From Planctomycetaceae bacterium (lineage in GTDB: Bacteria; Planctomycetota; Planctomycetia; Pirellulales; PNKZ01): a DNA stretch of 64,000 nucleotides. A program made the position numbers and the translations under genes. This document shows, one piece after another, positions 1-8,619 of this stretch. The DNA is taken from the NCBI GenBank assembly GCA_016793115.1, contig JAEUIN010000074.1, positions 1-64,000 of the forward strand, in the 5' to 3' direction. A model generated the notes under the pieces. The model was not told where the DNA came from and did no database searches. It saw only the letters and a program-made list of their open reading frames with translations. Position 1 is the stretch's first letter; every line of letters begins with the position of its first letter.

Positions 1-697
1 GGCGTCCCCAGCGTTCACCGAAATGTGGTGACGCCAACAACCGCTCGACGACGCGCTCATAGGCGGCGGGGGAGTCGTCCGCAAGGAAATCGGCGACTTC
101 CGCCGGTTGCGGCGGCAGGCCGGTCAAGTCGAGCGATAGCCGTCGTAGCAGCGTCGTCTTTGCAGCTTCGGGCGCTGGAGCGATGTTCTCTTGTTCCAAG
201 CGAGCGAGCACGAAAGCATCGATCGGATTGCGTACCCAAGCGTCGTTTCCGACCGTAGGTGGCTTGGGTTTCCTAATGGGGCGAAACGACCAGTGATCGT
301 CGTACTTTGCTCCGGTGGCGACCCAACGGGTGAGAATTTCGATTTGTTCGGCGGACAGATTGTGCCCGCTCGTCGTCGGAGGCATCCGCATATCGGCGTC
401 GCGGGCGGTAATGCGGGCTACTAGCTCGCTGTCGTGCGGCTTGCCTGGCACTATGGCCCGCAGCCCGCTTTCGAGTTCAGCGAACGCGGCATCGGCCCGA
501 TCCAATCGCAAACCCGCTTCGCGGCTTCCTTCGTCAGGGCCGTGACACGCAAAGCAATACTGCGACAAAATCGGACGAACGTCGCGCGAGAAGTCGACGG
601 TCTTCTCCGCAGCGATCGTTATCGCCTGCGGAAGCAACGCGACGAGCGCGAACATGGAAAAAAGTCGCCGGGAACACAGAAAGACCGTGCTCTTCAC
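1..697 (-). CDS. PSCyt1/DUF1549 planctomycete cytochrome c protein, N-terminal part (runs off left edge)
   Basis: Partial gene read leftwards off the window. The visible N-terminal part holds a haem motif CFACH in the context YCFACHGPDE, then the PSCyt1 pattern (R-D-VRPIL before it, MRMPP and LSAEQIEILTRWVATGA after it) and the opening of DUF1549 (NPIDAFVLARLE, RRLSLDLTGLPP, SPHFGERWGR). Full-length family members usually carry DUF1553 further on; these are secreted planctomycete proteins of mostly unknown substrate. I chose the GTG at 697 because it adds a basic n-region (KSTVFLCSRR) to the hydrophobic stretch and gives a normal signal peptide. The ATG at 655 leaves no positive charge before that stretch. 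No clear Shine-Dalgarno exists for either start. It diverges from the ceramidase-like gene. Confidence 0.9.
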   Translation of the reverse strand, partial: MKSTVFLCSRRLFSMFALVALLPQAITIAAEKTVDFSRDVRPILSQYCFACHGPDEGSREAGLRLDRADAAFAELESGLRAIVPGKPHDSELVARITARDADMRMPPTTSGHNLSAEQIEILTRWVATGAKYDDHWSFRPIRKPKPPTVGNDAWVRNPIDAFVLARLEQENIAPAPEAAKTTLLRRLSLDLTGLPPQPAEVADFLADDSPAAYERVVERLLASPHFGERWGR

Positions 698-896
698 GAG
701 AGATTCATCATCGCTGGAGGAAGGTTTGCGGCAAACACGGGGGCATCAAGGCGGGGTTTCATTATATCACTCAAGATCGAAATGTTCACACGGGTTTCGC
801 CGCAACGTCCACTCCGCAATGGCGAACGCTCCGCGGCTATTTCATAGAATTGACGCCTTTGTGAACAAGACGCGGCTGGGATCGTTTCGATCGAAA

Positions 897-925
897 TTGG
901 GAGTCGCTGCCATAACCGCTAGAAT
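897..925 (+). promoter_or_regulatory. candidate sigma70-type promoter of the ceramidase-like gene
   Basis: TTGGGA at 897-902 and TAGAAT at 920-925 are separated by exactly 17 bases, which would start transcription near 932, about 45 bases before the ATG at 978. Seen by eye only; the -35 box is weak. Confidence 0.35.
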
Positions 926-977
926 GTGCCTACCGACTGCGACAACTTGCCGCTCCTCACAATTGGAAAACTACACC

Positions 978-2426
978 ATGCGGAGTGCCGCCGTATCGAC
1001 TGCGTTGTTAGTGTCCGCGATCCTTTGCTTATCCCGAGTTCCCTTGGCCGCGGCGGAACTCTACGTCGGACGCTCCAGCGTGAGCATCACGCCGAGGGAA
1101 CCCGTGCCGCTTTCCGGTCAGATGCGAACTCGGATTTCTCAGCGCGTCGAAAGCGAGTGTCTGGCGGTTGCTCTGGCCCTCGAAACTCGCGGAGAGCAAG
1201 CAGCGCCTGAGCAAGTCGTCTTTGTCGCCTGTGATTTGGTCGCCATTCGCGAAGGGTTGACCGACGAGGTGCGGGCGGCCGTCAAGCCGAAAGTTCCCGA
1301 TCTCGACGTCGCGAAACTGATACTCAGTGCGACGCATACTCATACGGCTCCGGAGATGATCGAAGGGCGCTACGACTTGCCGGACTCGGGCATTATGCGG
1401 CCGGATTCTTATCGCAGATTCTTCATCGAGCGGGTTGCGGCCGCGGTGGAAAAGGCTTGGAAATCACGTAAGCACGGAAAGGTCGGCTGGGGACTAGGCT
1501 ACGCGGCCGTAGCTCAGAATCGCATCGCCGTGTCGATCGACGGTTCCGCGAAAATGTACGGTGATACGTCACAGCCGAGTTTTGCTCGCTTCGAAGGATA
1601 CGAAGATCACGGAGTCGAAGTCCTCTGCTTTTGGGATACATCCGACAAGCCGATCGCGACGGCGATCAACGTTGCCTGCCCGGCGCAGGAGGTGGAAAAC
1701 CGCAGCGCCGTCAACGCCGACTTTTGGCACCCGGTACGCAAGCGGTTGCAAGCACGCTACGGAGACGAGTTTGCCGTGCTCGGCTGGACCGGTTCGGCAG
1801 GCGATCAATCTCCGCATTCCATGTATCGTAAGGCTGCGGAAGAGCGCATGCGTCGACTGCGCAACGTTGATCGCCTCGACGACATCGCCCGTCGCATCGT
1901 CGCCGGTTGGGACGAAGCCTACGAAGGCGCGGCGGCGGAGAAACATGCCGACGTACAACTGCGGCATCAAGCGGCCGTTCTGCCGCTACCGGTCCGACAA
2001 GTCACTCAGGAGGAAGCGTTGGCCGCGCAGTCGAAAGCGGATGAACTGGAAGGGCAAGCCGGTGCGATGTGGATTCGCAATTGGAACTTGAGGGTTGTTG
2101 AACGTTTCAAGTTACAGCGGCCCCATGACACCTTTGCCGCGGACGTTCATGTCGTCCGCATCGGTGATGTCTCAGTGGCGACGAATCCCTTCGAGATCTA
2201 CGGCGAATACGGAGTGCGAATGAAGGCGCGCGGCCCGGCGTTGCAGACGTTCGTCGTTCAACTCGCAGGCCCGGGTTCGTATCTTCCGTCCGAGCGTGGG
2301 GTCCTCGGCGGTGCATATGGCGCGATTGTTCAGAGCAACCAGGTTGGGCCGGAAGGCGGCCGCATTCTGGTCGACGAAACGCTTAAGATGATGAGCGAGC
2401 TGTGGCGGAAAACGTCTCAAGATTAA
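978..2426 (+). CDS. Secreted neutral/alkaline ceramidase-like hydrolase
   Basis: A 482-residue protein with a signal peptide (about residues 1-26, ending LAAAEL) and the N-terminal-domain pattern of neutral/alkaline non-lysosomal ceramidase: SSVSITP near the mature N-terminus, VVFVACDL, and the zinc-site motif HTHTAPE at residues 120-126. It is shorter than true neutral ceramidases and lacks a recognisable C-terminal domain, as is common for planctomycete members, so amide hydrolysis of a lipid is inferred, not shown. The reading frame is open upstream, but the ATG at 978 is the only start that places the signal peptide at the terminus. It is divergent from the PSCyt1 gene and convergent with the hybrid kinase. 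Confidence 0.85.
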   Translation: MRSAAVSTALLVSAILCLSRVPLAAAELYVGRSSVSITPREPVPLSGQMRTRISQRVESECLAVALALETRGEQAAPEQVVFVACDLVAIREGLTDEVRAAVKPKVPDLDVAKLILSATHTHTAPEMIEGRYDLPDSGIMRPDSYRRFFIERVAAAVEKAWKSRKHGKVGWGLGYAAVAQNRIAVSIDGSAKMYGDTSQPSFARFEGYEDHGVEVLCFWDTSDKPIATAINVACPAQEVENRSAVNADFWHPVRKRLQARYGDEFAVLGWTGSAGDQSPHSMYRKAAEERMRRLRNVDRLDDIARRIVAGWDEAYEGAAAEKHADVQLRHQAAVLPLPVRQVTQEEALAAQSKADELEGQAGAMWIRNWNLRVVERFKLQRPHDTFAADVHVVRIGDVSVATNPFEIYGEYGVRMKARGPALQTFVVQLAGPGSYLPSERGVLGGAYGAIVQSNQVGPEGGRILVDETLKMMSELWRKTSQD

Positions 2427-2460
2427 AGTGTAACGCCGTTTGCGTCCCGTGAATCACGGG

Positions 2461-4041
2461 TCAGTTCAGCTCGTTGAGAATTCGTGTCAGTTCCGGAAAC
2501 TCAACCGGTTTGACGAGATGCTTGTCGAAGCCGGCTTCACGCGACTTTTGCCGATCCGCTTCCTGACCCCAGCCCGTCAGCGCTATCAGGACGATCGGCC
2601 GACCGTCCGCCAGAGCACGTAGTTGCTTGGCGACTTCATAGCCGCTGATATCGGGAAGTCCGATATCGAGCAAGGCGATTTCCGGCCAGATCGACTTGGC
2701 GTGCTCCAAGGCCGTCGTCGCGTTAAATGCCACGGTCGTCTCATGTCCCGAAATCTGCAGCAGGCGCGCTAGGGAGATTGCGGCGTCGCGATTGTCGTCG
2801 ACAAGTAGAATCCGCCGGTGCAAAGCACCGGCGCTCGACTTGGGTTTTGCTTCCTGCGGGGCCGCAACTGTCGCGGCAGCCGTGGGCAGGCGAACGATAA
2901 ACTCACTGCCCCGGCCGATTCCTTCGCTGATTGCTTGTACCGTGCCGCCGTGCATGGCGACTAGGTTTTGCACAAGCGTCAGTCCAATTCCGAGTCCCGC
3001 GTCGGACTTATCAAGTGGGGGGCCCGCTTGAGCGAACATTTCGAAAATCCGCCCGATTTGTTCTCGCGCGATGCCGATGCCGTTGTCGCGGACACGAATT
3101 TCCGCATGGCTTTTGTCGGCCGCAAGCGTGAGCGACACCGTGCCCCGCGGCGGCGTGAACTTCATTGCATTGTTCAGCAAATTGCCGACGACCTGCGCGA
3201 GCCTCGCCGGATCCGCCGTCAATTCGACCGAGTGCTCCGGCACCGCGACGGACAGCGATTGGTTCCGGCGCTCACAAAGAGGCCTCGCCGCTTCCACAGC
3301 CTGCTGAACGACGCTCCGCAAATCAATCGGCTGTTTGCGGAGTTCGATCTTACCTCGGCTGATGCGGCTAACTTCAAACAGATCGTCGGTTAGGCGAATC
3401 AATTGCCGCAGTTGTCGTTCCATCGTCGCGCGGGCTTGCGTGCAGGTTTCCGCGTCGTCGCTCGCCAAGTTGAGCAACGTCAGCGAGTTCATGATCGGCG
3501 CGAGCGGATTGCGCAACTCATGCGCCAGCACGGCGAGAAACTCGTCTTTGCGCTGATCGGCCTGTTTGAGAGCGTCGTTGGCTTCGGCAAGCTCACGCGT
3601 CCGCTGTTCGACTCGACTTTCGAGCAAGTCGTTCAATTGCTTTAGCGCTTTTCGGTCGCGATGTCGCTCCAGGGCGTGGCGGATGGCGCGTTCGAGAATG
3701 CCGGGCTGCAGCAGATCTTTGGTCAAGTAGTCGGCGGCGCCGGCTTGCATGGCCTGCATGTCGATCTCGCGCTGACCTTGTCCGGTCAGCAAAATGATCG
3801 GCGTTTCGACATTCGTCGCGATCGCTTCGGCCAGCATGTCGAGGCCGGTCTTCGCCCCCAGGCGGTAGTCGAGCAAACAGACGTCGAATTTGCGCGTCGT
3901 TAGGCTATCCAAACCGGCTTCGTAGCTGCCGGACCACTCCAACTCCGTGCCTGCTCCGAACGCGTCGCGTAGCAACTCGCGCGTCAGCACGTAGTCGTCG
4001 CGATCGTCGTCGATCAGCAGTACGCGGAGCGGCGACTCCAT
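2461..4041 (-). CDS. Hybrid histidine kinase, REC-HisKA-HATPase-REC
   Basis: A 526-residue cytoplasmic protein. Residues 6-125 are a receiver (LLIDDDRDD, phospho-acceptor D58 in LLDYRLG, conserved LTKD). A coiled linker follows, then a HisKA box with H174 in LAHELRNPLAP, a HATPase_c domain (NLLNNAMKF, DNGIGI, GIGLTLVQNLVAMHGG) and a C-terminal receiver (ILLVDDNRDAA, LLDIGLPDISG, LVKP). No membrane segment or signal peptide. It starts 3 bases after the stop of the Rcp1-type receiver gene, so the two are surely co-transcribed. The layout suggests the small receiver passes phosphate to or from this hybrid. The signal sensed is not evident. Confidence 0.92.
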   Translation of the reverse strand: MESPLRVLLIDDDRDDYVLTRELLRDAFGAGTELEWSGSYEAGLDSLTTRKFDVCLLDYRLGAKTGLDMLAEAIATNVETPIILLTGQGQREIDMQAMQAGAADYLTKDLLQPGILERAIRHALERHRDRKALKQLNDLLESRVEQRTRELAEANDALKQADQRKDEFLAVLAHELRNPLAPIMNSLTLLNLASDDAETCTQARATMERQLRQLIRLTDDLFEVSRISRGKIELRKQPIDLRSVVQQAVEAARPLCERRNQSLSVAVPEHSVELTADPARLAQVVGNLLNNAMKFTPPRGTVSLTLAADKSHAEIRVRDNGIGIAREQIGRIFEMFAQAGPPLDKSDAGLGIGLTLVQNLVAMHGGTVQAISEGIGRGSEFIVRLPTAAATVAAPQEAKPKSSAGALHRRILLVDDNRDAAISLARLLQISGHETTVAFNATTALEHAKSIWPEIALLDIGLPDISGYEVAKQLRALADGRPIVLIALTGWGQEADRQKSREAGFDKHLVKPVEFPELTRILNELN

Positions 4042-4044
4042 GCG

Positions 4045-4503
4045 TCAGCTACCCCGTTCGTCGTCGGCCAACTCGACGATTTCGAGCCAGTACTTGCCGA
4101 GTGTTTTGATGATGTCGACCAGTGATTCGAACGTGACCGGTTTGGTGATGTAGCTCGTCGCTCCGAGGTCGTATGTCCGATAGATGTCTTCTTCCGCTTT
4201 GCTCGTCGTGAGAATGATCACGCGGATGCTACGGAACGCCGGATCCTTCTTGATTTCGGCGAGGGCTTCGCGGCCGTCCTTTTTGGGCATGTTCAAATCG
4301 AGCAAGATAATGCTCGGTTTGGGCGACGCCGCCGGGTCCGCGTACTTGCCGCGACGATATAAGTAGTCGAGCAACTCGACGCCGTTTTCCACAAAACGCA
4401 AATCGTTCGCCAACCGGCTCTCCGCAAACGCTTCCCGCGTCATTTGGCGATCGTCGGCGTCGTCGTCGGCCATCAAGATGGTGACGGGTTTCGCGTTCGT
4501 CAT
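4045..4503 (-). CDS. Rcp1-type single-domain response regulator
   Basis: A 152-residue stand-alone receiver: acidic pocket MADDDADD, phospho-acceptor D69 in ILLDLNMPKKDG, T in ILTTS and K in YITKPV. The loop VELLDYLYRRGKY and the long C-terminus are typical of the Rcp1 class that partners phytochrome-like and CHASE-type kinases. There is no output domain, so it acts as a phosphate shuttle. An AAGGA ribosome site lies 9 bases before the ATG at 4503, inside the intergenic step to the upstream kinase. It lies between two kinases on the same strand, the usual context for this class. Confidence 0.93.
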   Translation of the reverse strand: MTNAKPVTILMADDDADDRQMTREAFAESRLANDLRFVENGVELLDYLYRRGKYADPAASPKPSIILLDLNMPKKDGREALAEIKKDPAFRSIRVIILTTSKAEEDIYRTYDLGATSYITKPVTFESLVDIIKTLGKYWLEIVELADDERGS

Positions 4504-4507
4504 GAAA

Positions 4508-5953
4508 TCAATCCTTCTTAGGTTGGCGTAAAGGAAGGGTCACAATGAACCGCGAGCCTTGCTCCAGTTTACTTTGTGCCGTGATCGTGCCGCCGTGGCG
4601 TTCGACGATTTTTCGACAAATCGCCAAACCCATGCCGGTCCCTTCGTACTCGTTGCGGCCGTGAAGCCGTTGGAATACGTTAAAAATACGGTCCAAATAC
4701 ACTTCCTCAAACCCGATACCGTTGTCTTCCACTGTGATCTCGCAACTTGTGGCGGCCTTGCCGTTTGTAGCGGCCTGAGAAGCGAGTCGCACGACGGGCG
4801 GTACTCCGGGACGGTGAAATTTCAAAGCGTTGCCGATCAGATTCTGAAGTAGCTGCCGCATTTGAATAGGATCGGCTTCCAATTCAGGCAACGTACCGAT
4901 TTCCACTTTGCCGCCCGTTTGTTGAATGCGGCCCTCTAAATCGGATACGACGTCTTGCGCCACGGAACCGAGATCGAGCAATTGGGGCGGTTGCGCCCGC
5001 GTGGTGACGCGGGAGAAATTCAGCAGGTCGTTAATCAAGCTCCGCATGCGTGTTGCGGACAACAGGACGCGTTCCAAGTAGTCTCGCCCGGATTCGTCTA
5101 GTTGAGCTAAATTGCGCGATTTCAGCCGATCGCCGAATGCTTCAATCTTGCGCAGCGGTTCTTGTAAATCGTGCGACGCCACCGAAGCGAATTGCTCCAA
5201 CTCTCGATTGCTCACGCGCAAGCTTTCATTGGTCTCATTAAGTTCGAGCGTTCGCTCTCGCACTTGACGCTCTAGGATTTCGGTCATGCGTTGTTGCGCG
5301 ATCACCTGCCGGCGAACCAAGTAAAACACCGTGCCGACCAAAACAACACCGACGATCGTCGCGAGTGCCGTCGTAAAATAAGCCGTACGGTATGCTCGCA
5401 GAGCGACCTGCGTTCTTTCTCGAAGTAAATCTTCCTCAATCCTCACCATCTCGTCGACTCGCTCACGGATCGCTTCCATTTGTTCCAGGCCGAGACCGCG
5501 GCGTACGTGCGCCCGCGCGGCCTCGTAGCCCGCCGTCTCTTGGGTCGTTACGCCTGCGGCCAAGCTTTTGAGCCGCAAATCGACCGTCTCCCGGAGCTTC
5601 CGGACGCGATCGGCTTGTTCCGGATTGTCCGCCACCAAGCTTTGCAGTTGGTCCAACTGCATGGCGATCGCGGCCCGCGCCGCATCGTACGGCTTCAGGT
5701 AGATCGGATCTCCGGCGATGATGAAGCCGCGCTGTCCGGTCTCGGCATCCTTGACGGTCGACATCACGAGATGCAACGAAGTAAGCACATCGTGCGTGTG
5801 CGTTACGCGCGCTTCGTTGTCTTCAATCGTACGAACGTTGACGTAGCCTAAACCTGCCGAAAACGCCAACACGCCCACGGCCGTCAGCAAACCGGTGACG
5901 GCATTTATGCCGATTTTCGAAGGCATGTATTCCTCGATGAGCCGAACCGCCAT
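4508..5953 (-). CDS. CHASE3 membrane sensor histidine kinase
   Basis: A 481-residue kinase. One membrane helix lies near residues 18-38. The extracytoplasmic CHASE3 domain follows (VMSTVKDAETGQRGFI is diagnostic), then a second helix at about 192-213 (TALATIVGVVLVGTVFYLV), a coiled coil, the HisKA box SVASHDLQEPLRKIEAF and HATPase_c (NLIGNALKF, EDNGIGF, GTGMGLAICRKIVERHGG). The ATG at 5953 is used; MPSK ten codons in is an alternative. First gene of a three-gene unit with the Rcp1-type receiver (4 bases downstream) and the hybrid kinase. CHASE3 ligands are generally unknown. Confidence 0.93.
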   Translation of the reverse strand: MAVRLIEEYMPSKIGINAVTGLLTAVGVLAFSAGLGYVNVRTIEDNEARVTHTHDVLTSLHLVMSTVKDAETGQRGFIIAGDPIYLKPYDAARAAIAMQLDQLQSLVADNPEQADRVRKLRETVDLRLKSLAAGVTTQETAGYEAARAHVRRGLGLEQMEAIRERVDEMVRIEEDLLRERTQVALRAYRTAYFTTALATIVGVVLVGTVFYLVRRQVIAQQRMTEILERQVRERTLELNETNESLRVSNRELEQFASVASHDLQEPLRKIEAFGDRLKSRNLAQLDESGRDYLERVLLSATRMRSLINDLLNFSRVTTRAQPPQLLDLGSVAQDVVSDLEGRIQQTGGKVEIGTLPELEADPIQMRQLLQNLIGNALKFHRPGVPPVVRLASQAATNGKAATSCEITVEDNGIGFEEVYLDRIFNVFQRLHGRNEYEGTGMGLAICRKIVERHGGTITAQSKLEQGSRFIVTLPLRQPKKD

Positions 5954-6159
5954 TCGACCGATTTCTCGCGTGCGGGGTGTTCACGCTCCGTCGAATGAAC
6001 CCGTCACGGGCCCCCGTCAGCGTGGGAAGTCGTCCGGCAAAACGACCAATACTAGCGTGTGTACCCCAAGAAACAACCGGCCACGAATGTCGGCATACGA
6101 CTTGCGTACCTCAATTTGCGATCCTGACTATCCGCATGCGACTGATTCTCAGGCGCGTT

Positions 6160-6519
6160 ATGAAATCCATTGAGCATATTCAGTTACCGCTTTTCGGCCT
6201 GTCACATGATGAGCAAGGTACCCCCGCCGGAGTGCGGGCGAGTTCCCGGGTGTTCGTCCCATTGTTCACGTCGACCGAACGACTCAACGTGTTTTTAGAA
6301 AGAACCGCGCTCAAGCTACGGCCGCAGCAGCTTTCCTCCTGGTATCAATTGTGGCGCTTTGCTCGGCAGGGGGCGTCGCTCTGCGATGATCTGCCGGCGA
6401 CCAAGGAACACAATTGCTGGTTTGTTGTCGACCCGATCGAACTCGCAGGTGCCGAATGCCGGCCCTTCCCGGCGGCCGGATTCTTGGAAGCAGTTCAAAG
6501 CCGATTGAATGTGAATTAG
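6160..6519 (+). CDS. Hypothetical 119-residue protein
   Basis: Not recognised. The frame is open from 5977, but coding-like composition begins near the ATG at 6160 (MKSIEH); another in-frame start lies at 6136. The segment RVFVPLFTSTERLNVFLE faintly recalls the first strand-helix of SseB-type domains, and the protein is otherwise a mixed alpha/beta sequence with no signal peptide or membrane helix. It stands alone between a divergent kinase operon and a convergent proline-rich gene. Confidence 0.5.
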   Translation: MKSIEHIQLPLFGLSHDEQGTPAGVRASSRVFVPLFTSTERLNVFLERTALKLRPQQLSSWYQLWRFARQGASLCDDLPATKEHNCWFVVDPIELAGAECRPFPAAGFLEAVQSRLNVN

Positions 6520-6550
6520 CGGAGTCAGTCAAATCGCCTTTTTGTGATCT

Positions 6551-6913
6551 TCAGAACCTGCCTTTCATCGGTGGATCAGCATCCGGCGGAAGTTCCGACG
6601 GAGAACTCGGCTCGAGTTCCTTTCCGGGACTGGGCTCAATCTGAGGGCTTGGAGCGGGCTTCCATTCTTCTTCCGGTTTTGCATCGGGGATTTTAGTTGT
6701 CCCCGGTGGACCAATCTCCGGCTCACCGCTCGGTTTCCGCGGAGGAACGACCTCCGGCCGACGCGCCAGCTGCTCTTCCGGTTCCGTTGCCGGCGTAGGA
6801 GCGAAACTCGGTTTGACCGGCTGAAACTCCGAACCTCCTTCGGGAACAACTTCCGTCCTTCTTGTGCCGGGCGTCATTTCCGGTTTCGGCGGCGTCGGTT
6901 GATCCTGCACCAC
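6551..6913 (-). CDS. Small proline/glutamate-rich low-complexity protein
   Basis: About 120 residues made almost entirely of Pro, Glu, Lys, Ser and Thr, with recurring units such as RPEVVPPRKP, GEPEIGPPG and SPQIEPSPGKELEP. No domain, signal peptide or cysteine. The frame is open to a TTG at 6931, but a GGAG lies 8 bases before the GTG at 6913, so I prefer that start. Codons lean strongly to CCG and GAA, which supports real coding. Such proteins are usually disordered linkers or envelope-associated; here function is unknown. Transcribed away from the DUF2383 gene. Confidence 0.5.
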   Translation of the reverse strand: MVQDQPTPPKPEMTPGTRRTEVVPEGGSEFQPVKPSFAPTPATEPEEQLARRPEVVPPRKPSGEPEIGPPGTTKIPDAKPEEEWKPAPSPQIEPSPGKELEPSSPSELPPDADPPMKGRF

Positions 6914-7087
6914 GATGTTTACTCCAAACAAGGCTTTCGTTTTTCAAGTTCGCCGCAGGTTAGATCCAGCAGGTCAACCGATTTTGCGGACCGGATACGT
7001 AAATCGCTCTACTTGGGCACAAAAACTGCCTTACTGCGCATGCGAAGCGGGCACACTCTACAGTACTCATGCGATAAGGAACGTATC

Positions 7088-7558
7088 ATGGATGCCGGTG
7101 CGAACAATTTGTCCGAGAAAACGATCGATTGGCTGCAAGATCTGATTGAAATCAATCTTGATAGCAGCAAAGGTTTCGCCGAAGCGGCCGACAATTTGGA
7201 GAAAGATGATCGCGGTATCGAAGCGATGTTCCGAAATCTCTCACGCGAGCGGGCAGCGCAAGCTCAGGAACTTCAAGCGATGGTCGCCGCCAACCGCGAG
7301 AAGCCGACGAAGAGCGGCAGCGTAGCCGCCGCGGCGCATCGCACGTGGATGGATCTCCGCGCCGCGCTCGGGGGCGGCTCCGAAGCAGTGCTTAGCGAGG
7401 CCGAACGTGGTGAAGATCACATCAAAGCCAAGTACGAAGACGCCTTAAAAGACTTGGCAGGTTGCTCGTGCACACAGGTGCTTGAGCGACATTACGCGGC
7501 CGTAAAAGCATCGCATGATAAGGTCCGCGACCTACGCGATGCCCGCGTGAGAGCTTAA
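7088..7558 (+). CDS. PA2169-family four-helix-bundle protein (DUF2383)
   Basis: A 156-residue, all-helical protein: IDWLQDLIEINLDSSKGFAEAADNLE is the family hallmark, followed by HRTWMDLRAALGGGS and a helix carrying EAERGEDHIKAKYEDALKDL. The family is ferritin-like in fold and often stress-linked, but no activity is established. The frame is open upstream to a TTG at 6899; the ATG at 7088 is chosen because AAGGA sits 7 bases before it and homology begins there. A strong intrinsic terminator follows at 7595-7635. Single-gene unit. Confidence 0.85.
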   Translation: MDAGANNLSEKTIDWLQDLIEINLDSSKGFAEAADNLEKDDRGIEAMFRNLSRERAAQAQELQAMVAANREKPTKSGSVAAAAHRTWMDLRAALGGGSEAVLSEAERGEDHIKAKYEDALKDLAGCSCTQVLERHYAAVKASHDKVRDLRDARVRA

Positions 7559-7594
7559 GTGTCTCGCGACCGTGATGAAGACAGCCGGGAACCG

Positions 7595-7635
7595 TAGCCG
7601 CGAATGCTCAATAGAGCTCCGCGGCTATGTTTTTT
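7595..7635 (+). terminator. Intrinsic terminator after the DUF2383 gene
   Basis: TAGCCGCG (7595-7602) pairs perfectly with CGCGGCTA (7620-7627), with an inner GCTC/GAGC stem and AATA loop. The hairpin is followed by TG and six T residues (7630-7635). It lies 37 bases after the stop codon and just at the end of the convergent araC-type gene. Confidence 0.85.
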
Positions 7636-8539
7636 ATCTCGACGGGCGGGTACGCGCGCGAAATGCGCTCGGCGTAAGACCGGTGTATTTTCGAAACACA
7701 TTACTGAAATACTGGCTGCTGGCGAAACCGAAGTCGAGCGCGATCTTTGTCACCGTCGCGTCGGAGCCCGTCAACGCGGCCTGTGATTTCTCAATTCGTC
7801 GGCGCTGCAGATAGTCGTTGGGCGTCATTCCGGTGGATTGTTTAAAGACGGCGAAGAGCCTCGCGCGGCCGCAACCGACCGCTGCGGCGACTTGCGACAT
7901 GTCGAGCGATTCCCCGAGTCGCGAATCCATAAAATCCGTCGCGATGCGCACCGTCTGCGTCGGTTCCAGCACTCGCGGGGCGGTAAGCTGCCGCGCGGCT
8001 TCCAGAAGAGTCGCACAGGCCGATAATCGCAACGCTGCCGCATCGTCCTCGCTGAGTCGCGCCCGAGCCACGTCGCAAGAGCCGATGCGCTCGGCCAATG
8101 TCGTCACTTGCCGGCGCAATTCGCCGTTCATAGCACAAGCTCGCTCCGAGCCGACCTTGAAGCGCGTCCGCAGCCGTCGCAAATCCGCGGAGGTGAACAA
8201 CGAGTGTTTGCCGGTCCCAGGCGCGCTCGGGTCGAATTGTAAACCGCAGAGGCGACCGGGGCGGCGAACGTCATGCACGCCGCGATGTCGAACGCCGGGT
8301 GCGATCACAAGAAAATGACCGCCGCGCAACTCCACGGTACGTCCGTCGGCTAGTTCGTACGACGTAGCGCCCTCAAGTAGAAACAGAATCTCAAACCTGC
8401 GATGCGCGTGCCATCCGATGCGCGAGGCATATTGGGCGCGGACCAAAGACAATCGCTCGACTAGCGGCAATTCGATCGTTCGGCCGAGCAAGACGTGCTC
8501 GCGATCGGTTGCGGCGCGATTCCGGCCGGAAACTACCAT
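7634..8539 (-). CDS. AraC-family transcriptional regulator of the adjoining sialidase/lyase unit
   Basis: A 301-residue regulator. The N-terminal half is a cupin-like sensor (WHAHRRFEILFLLEG, GHFLVIAPGVRH). The C-terminal ~100 residues are two helix-turn-helix motifs (LDMSQVAAAVGCGRARLFAVFKQ and VTKIALDFGFASSQYFSNVFRK), ending with the family signature YTGLTPSAFR. It faces the MFS-lyase-sialidase genes across an 80-base gap, the usual arrangement for a local sugar-responsive activator. The inducer is inferred to be the transported sugar acid or a product of the lyase; that is not visible in sequence. Confidence 0.92.
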   Translation of the reverse strand: MVVSGRNRAATDREHVLLGRTIELPLVERLSLVRAQYASRIGWHAHRRFEILFLLEGATSYELADGRTVELRGGHFLVIAPGVRHRGVHDVRRPGRLCGLQFDPSAPGTGKHSLFTSADLRRLRTRFKVGSERACAMNGELRRQVTTLAERIGSCDVARARLSEDDAAALRLSACATLLEAARQLTAPRVLEPTQTVRIATDFMDSRLGESLDMSQVAAAVGCGRARLFAVFKQSTGMTPNDYLQRRRIEKSQAALTGSDATVTKIALDFGFASSQYFSNVFRKYTGLTPSAFRARTRPSR

Positions 8540-8619
8540 CGTCGGAGAACGCGTGTGTAAATTTGTCGGGTGGAGGATTCCGGTAGATTCAAATATACAT
8601 TGCCGACGACAATGGCGTC

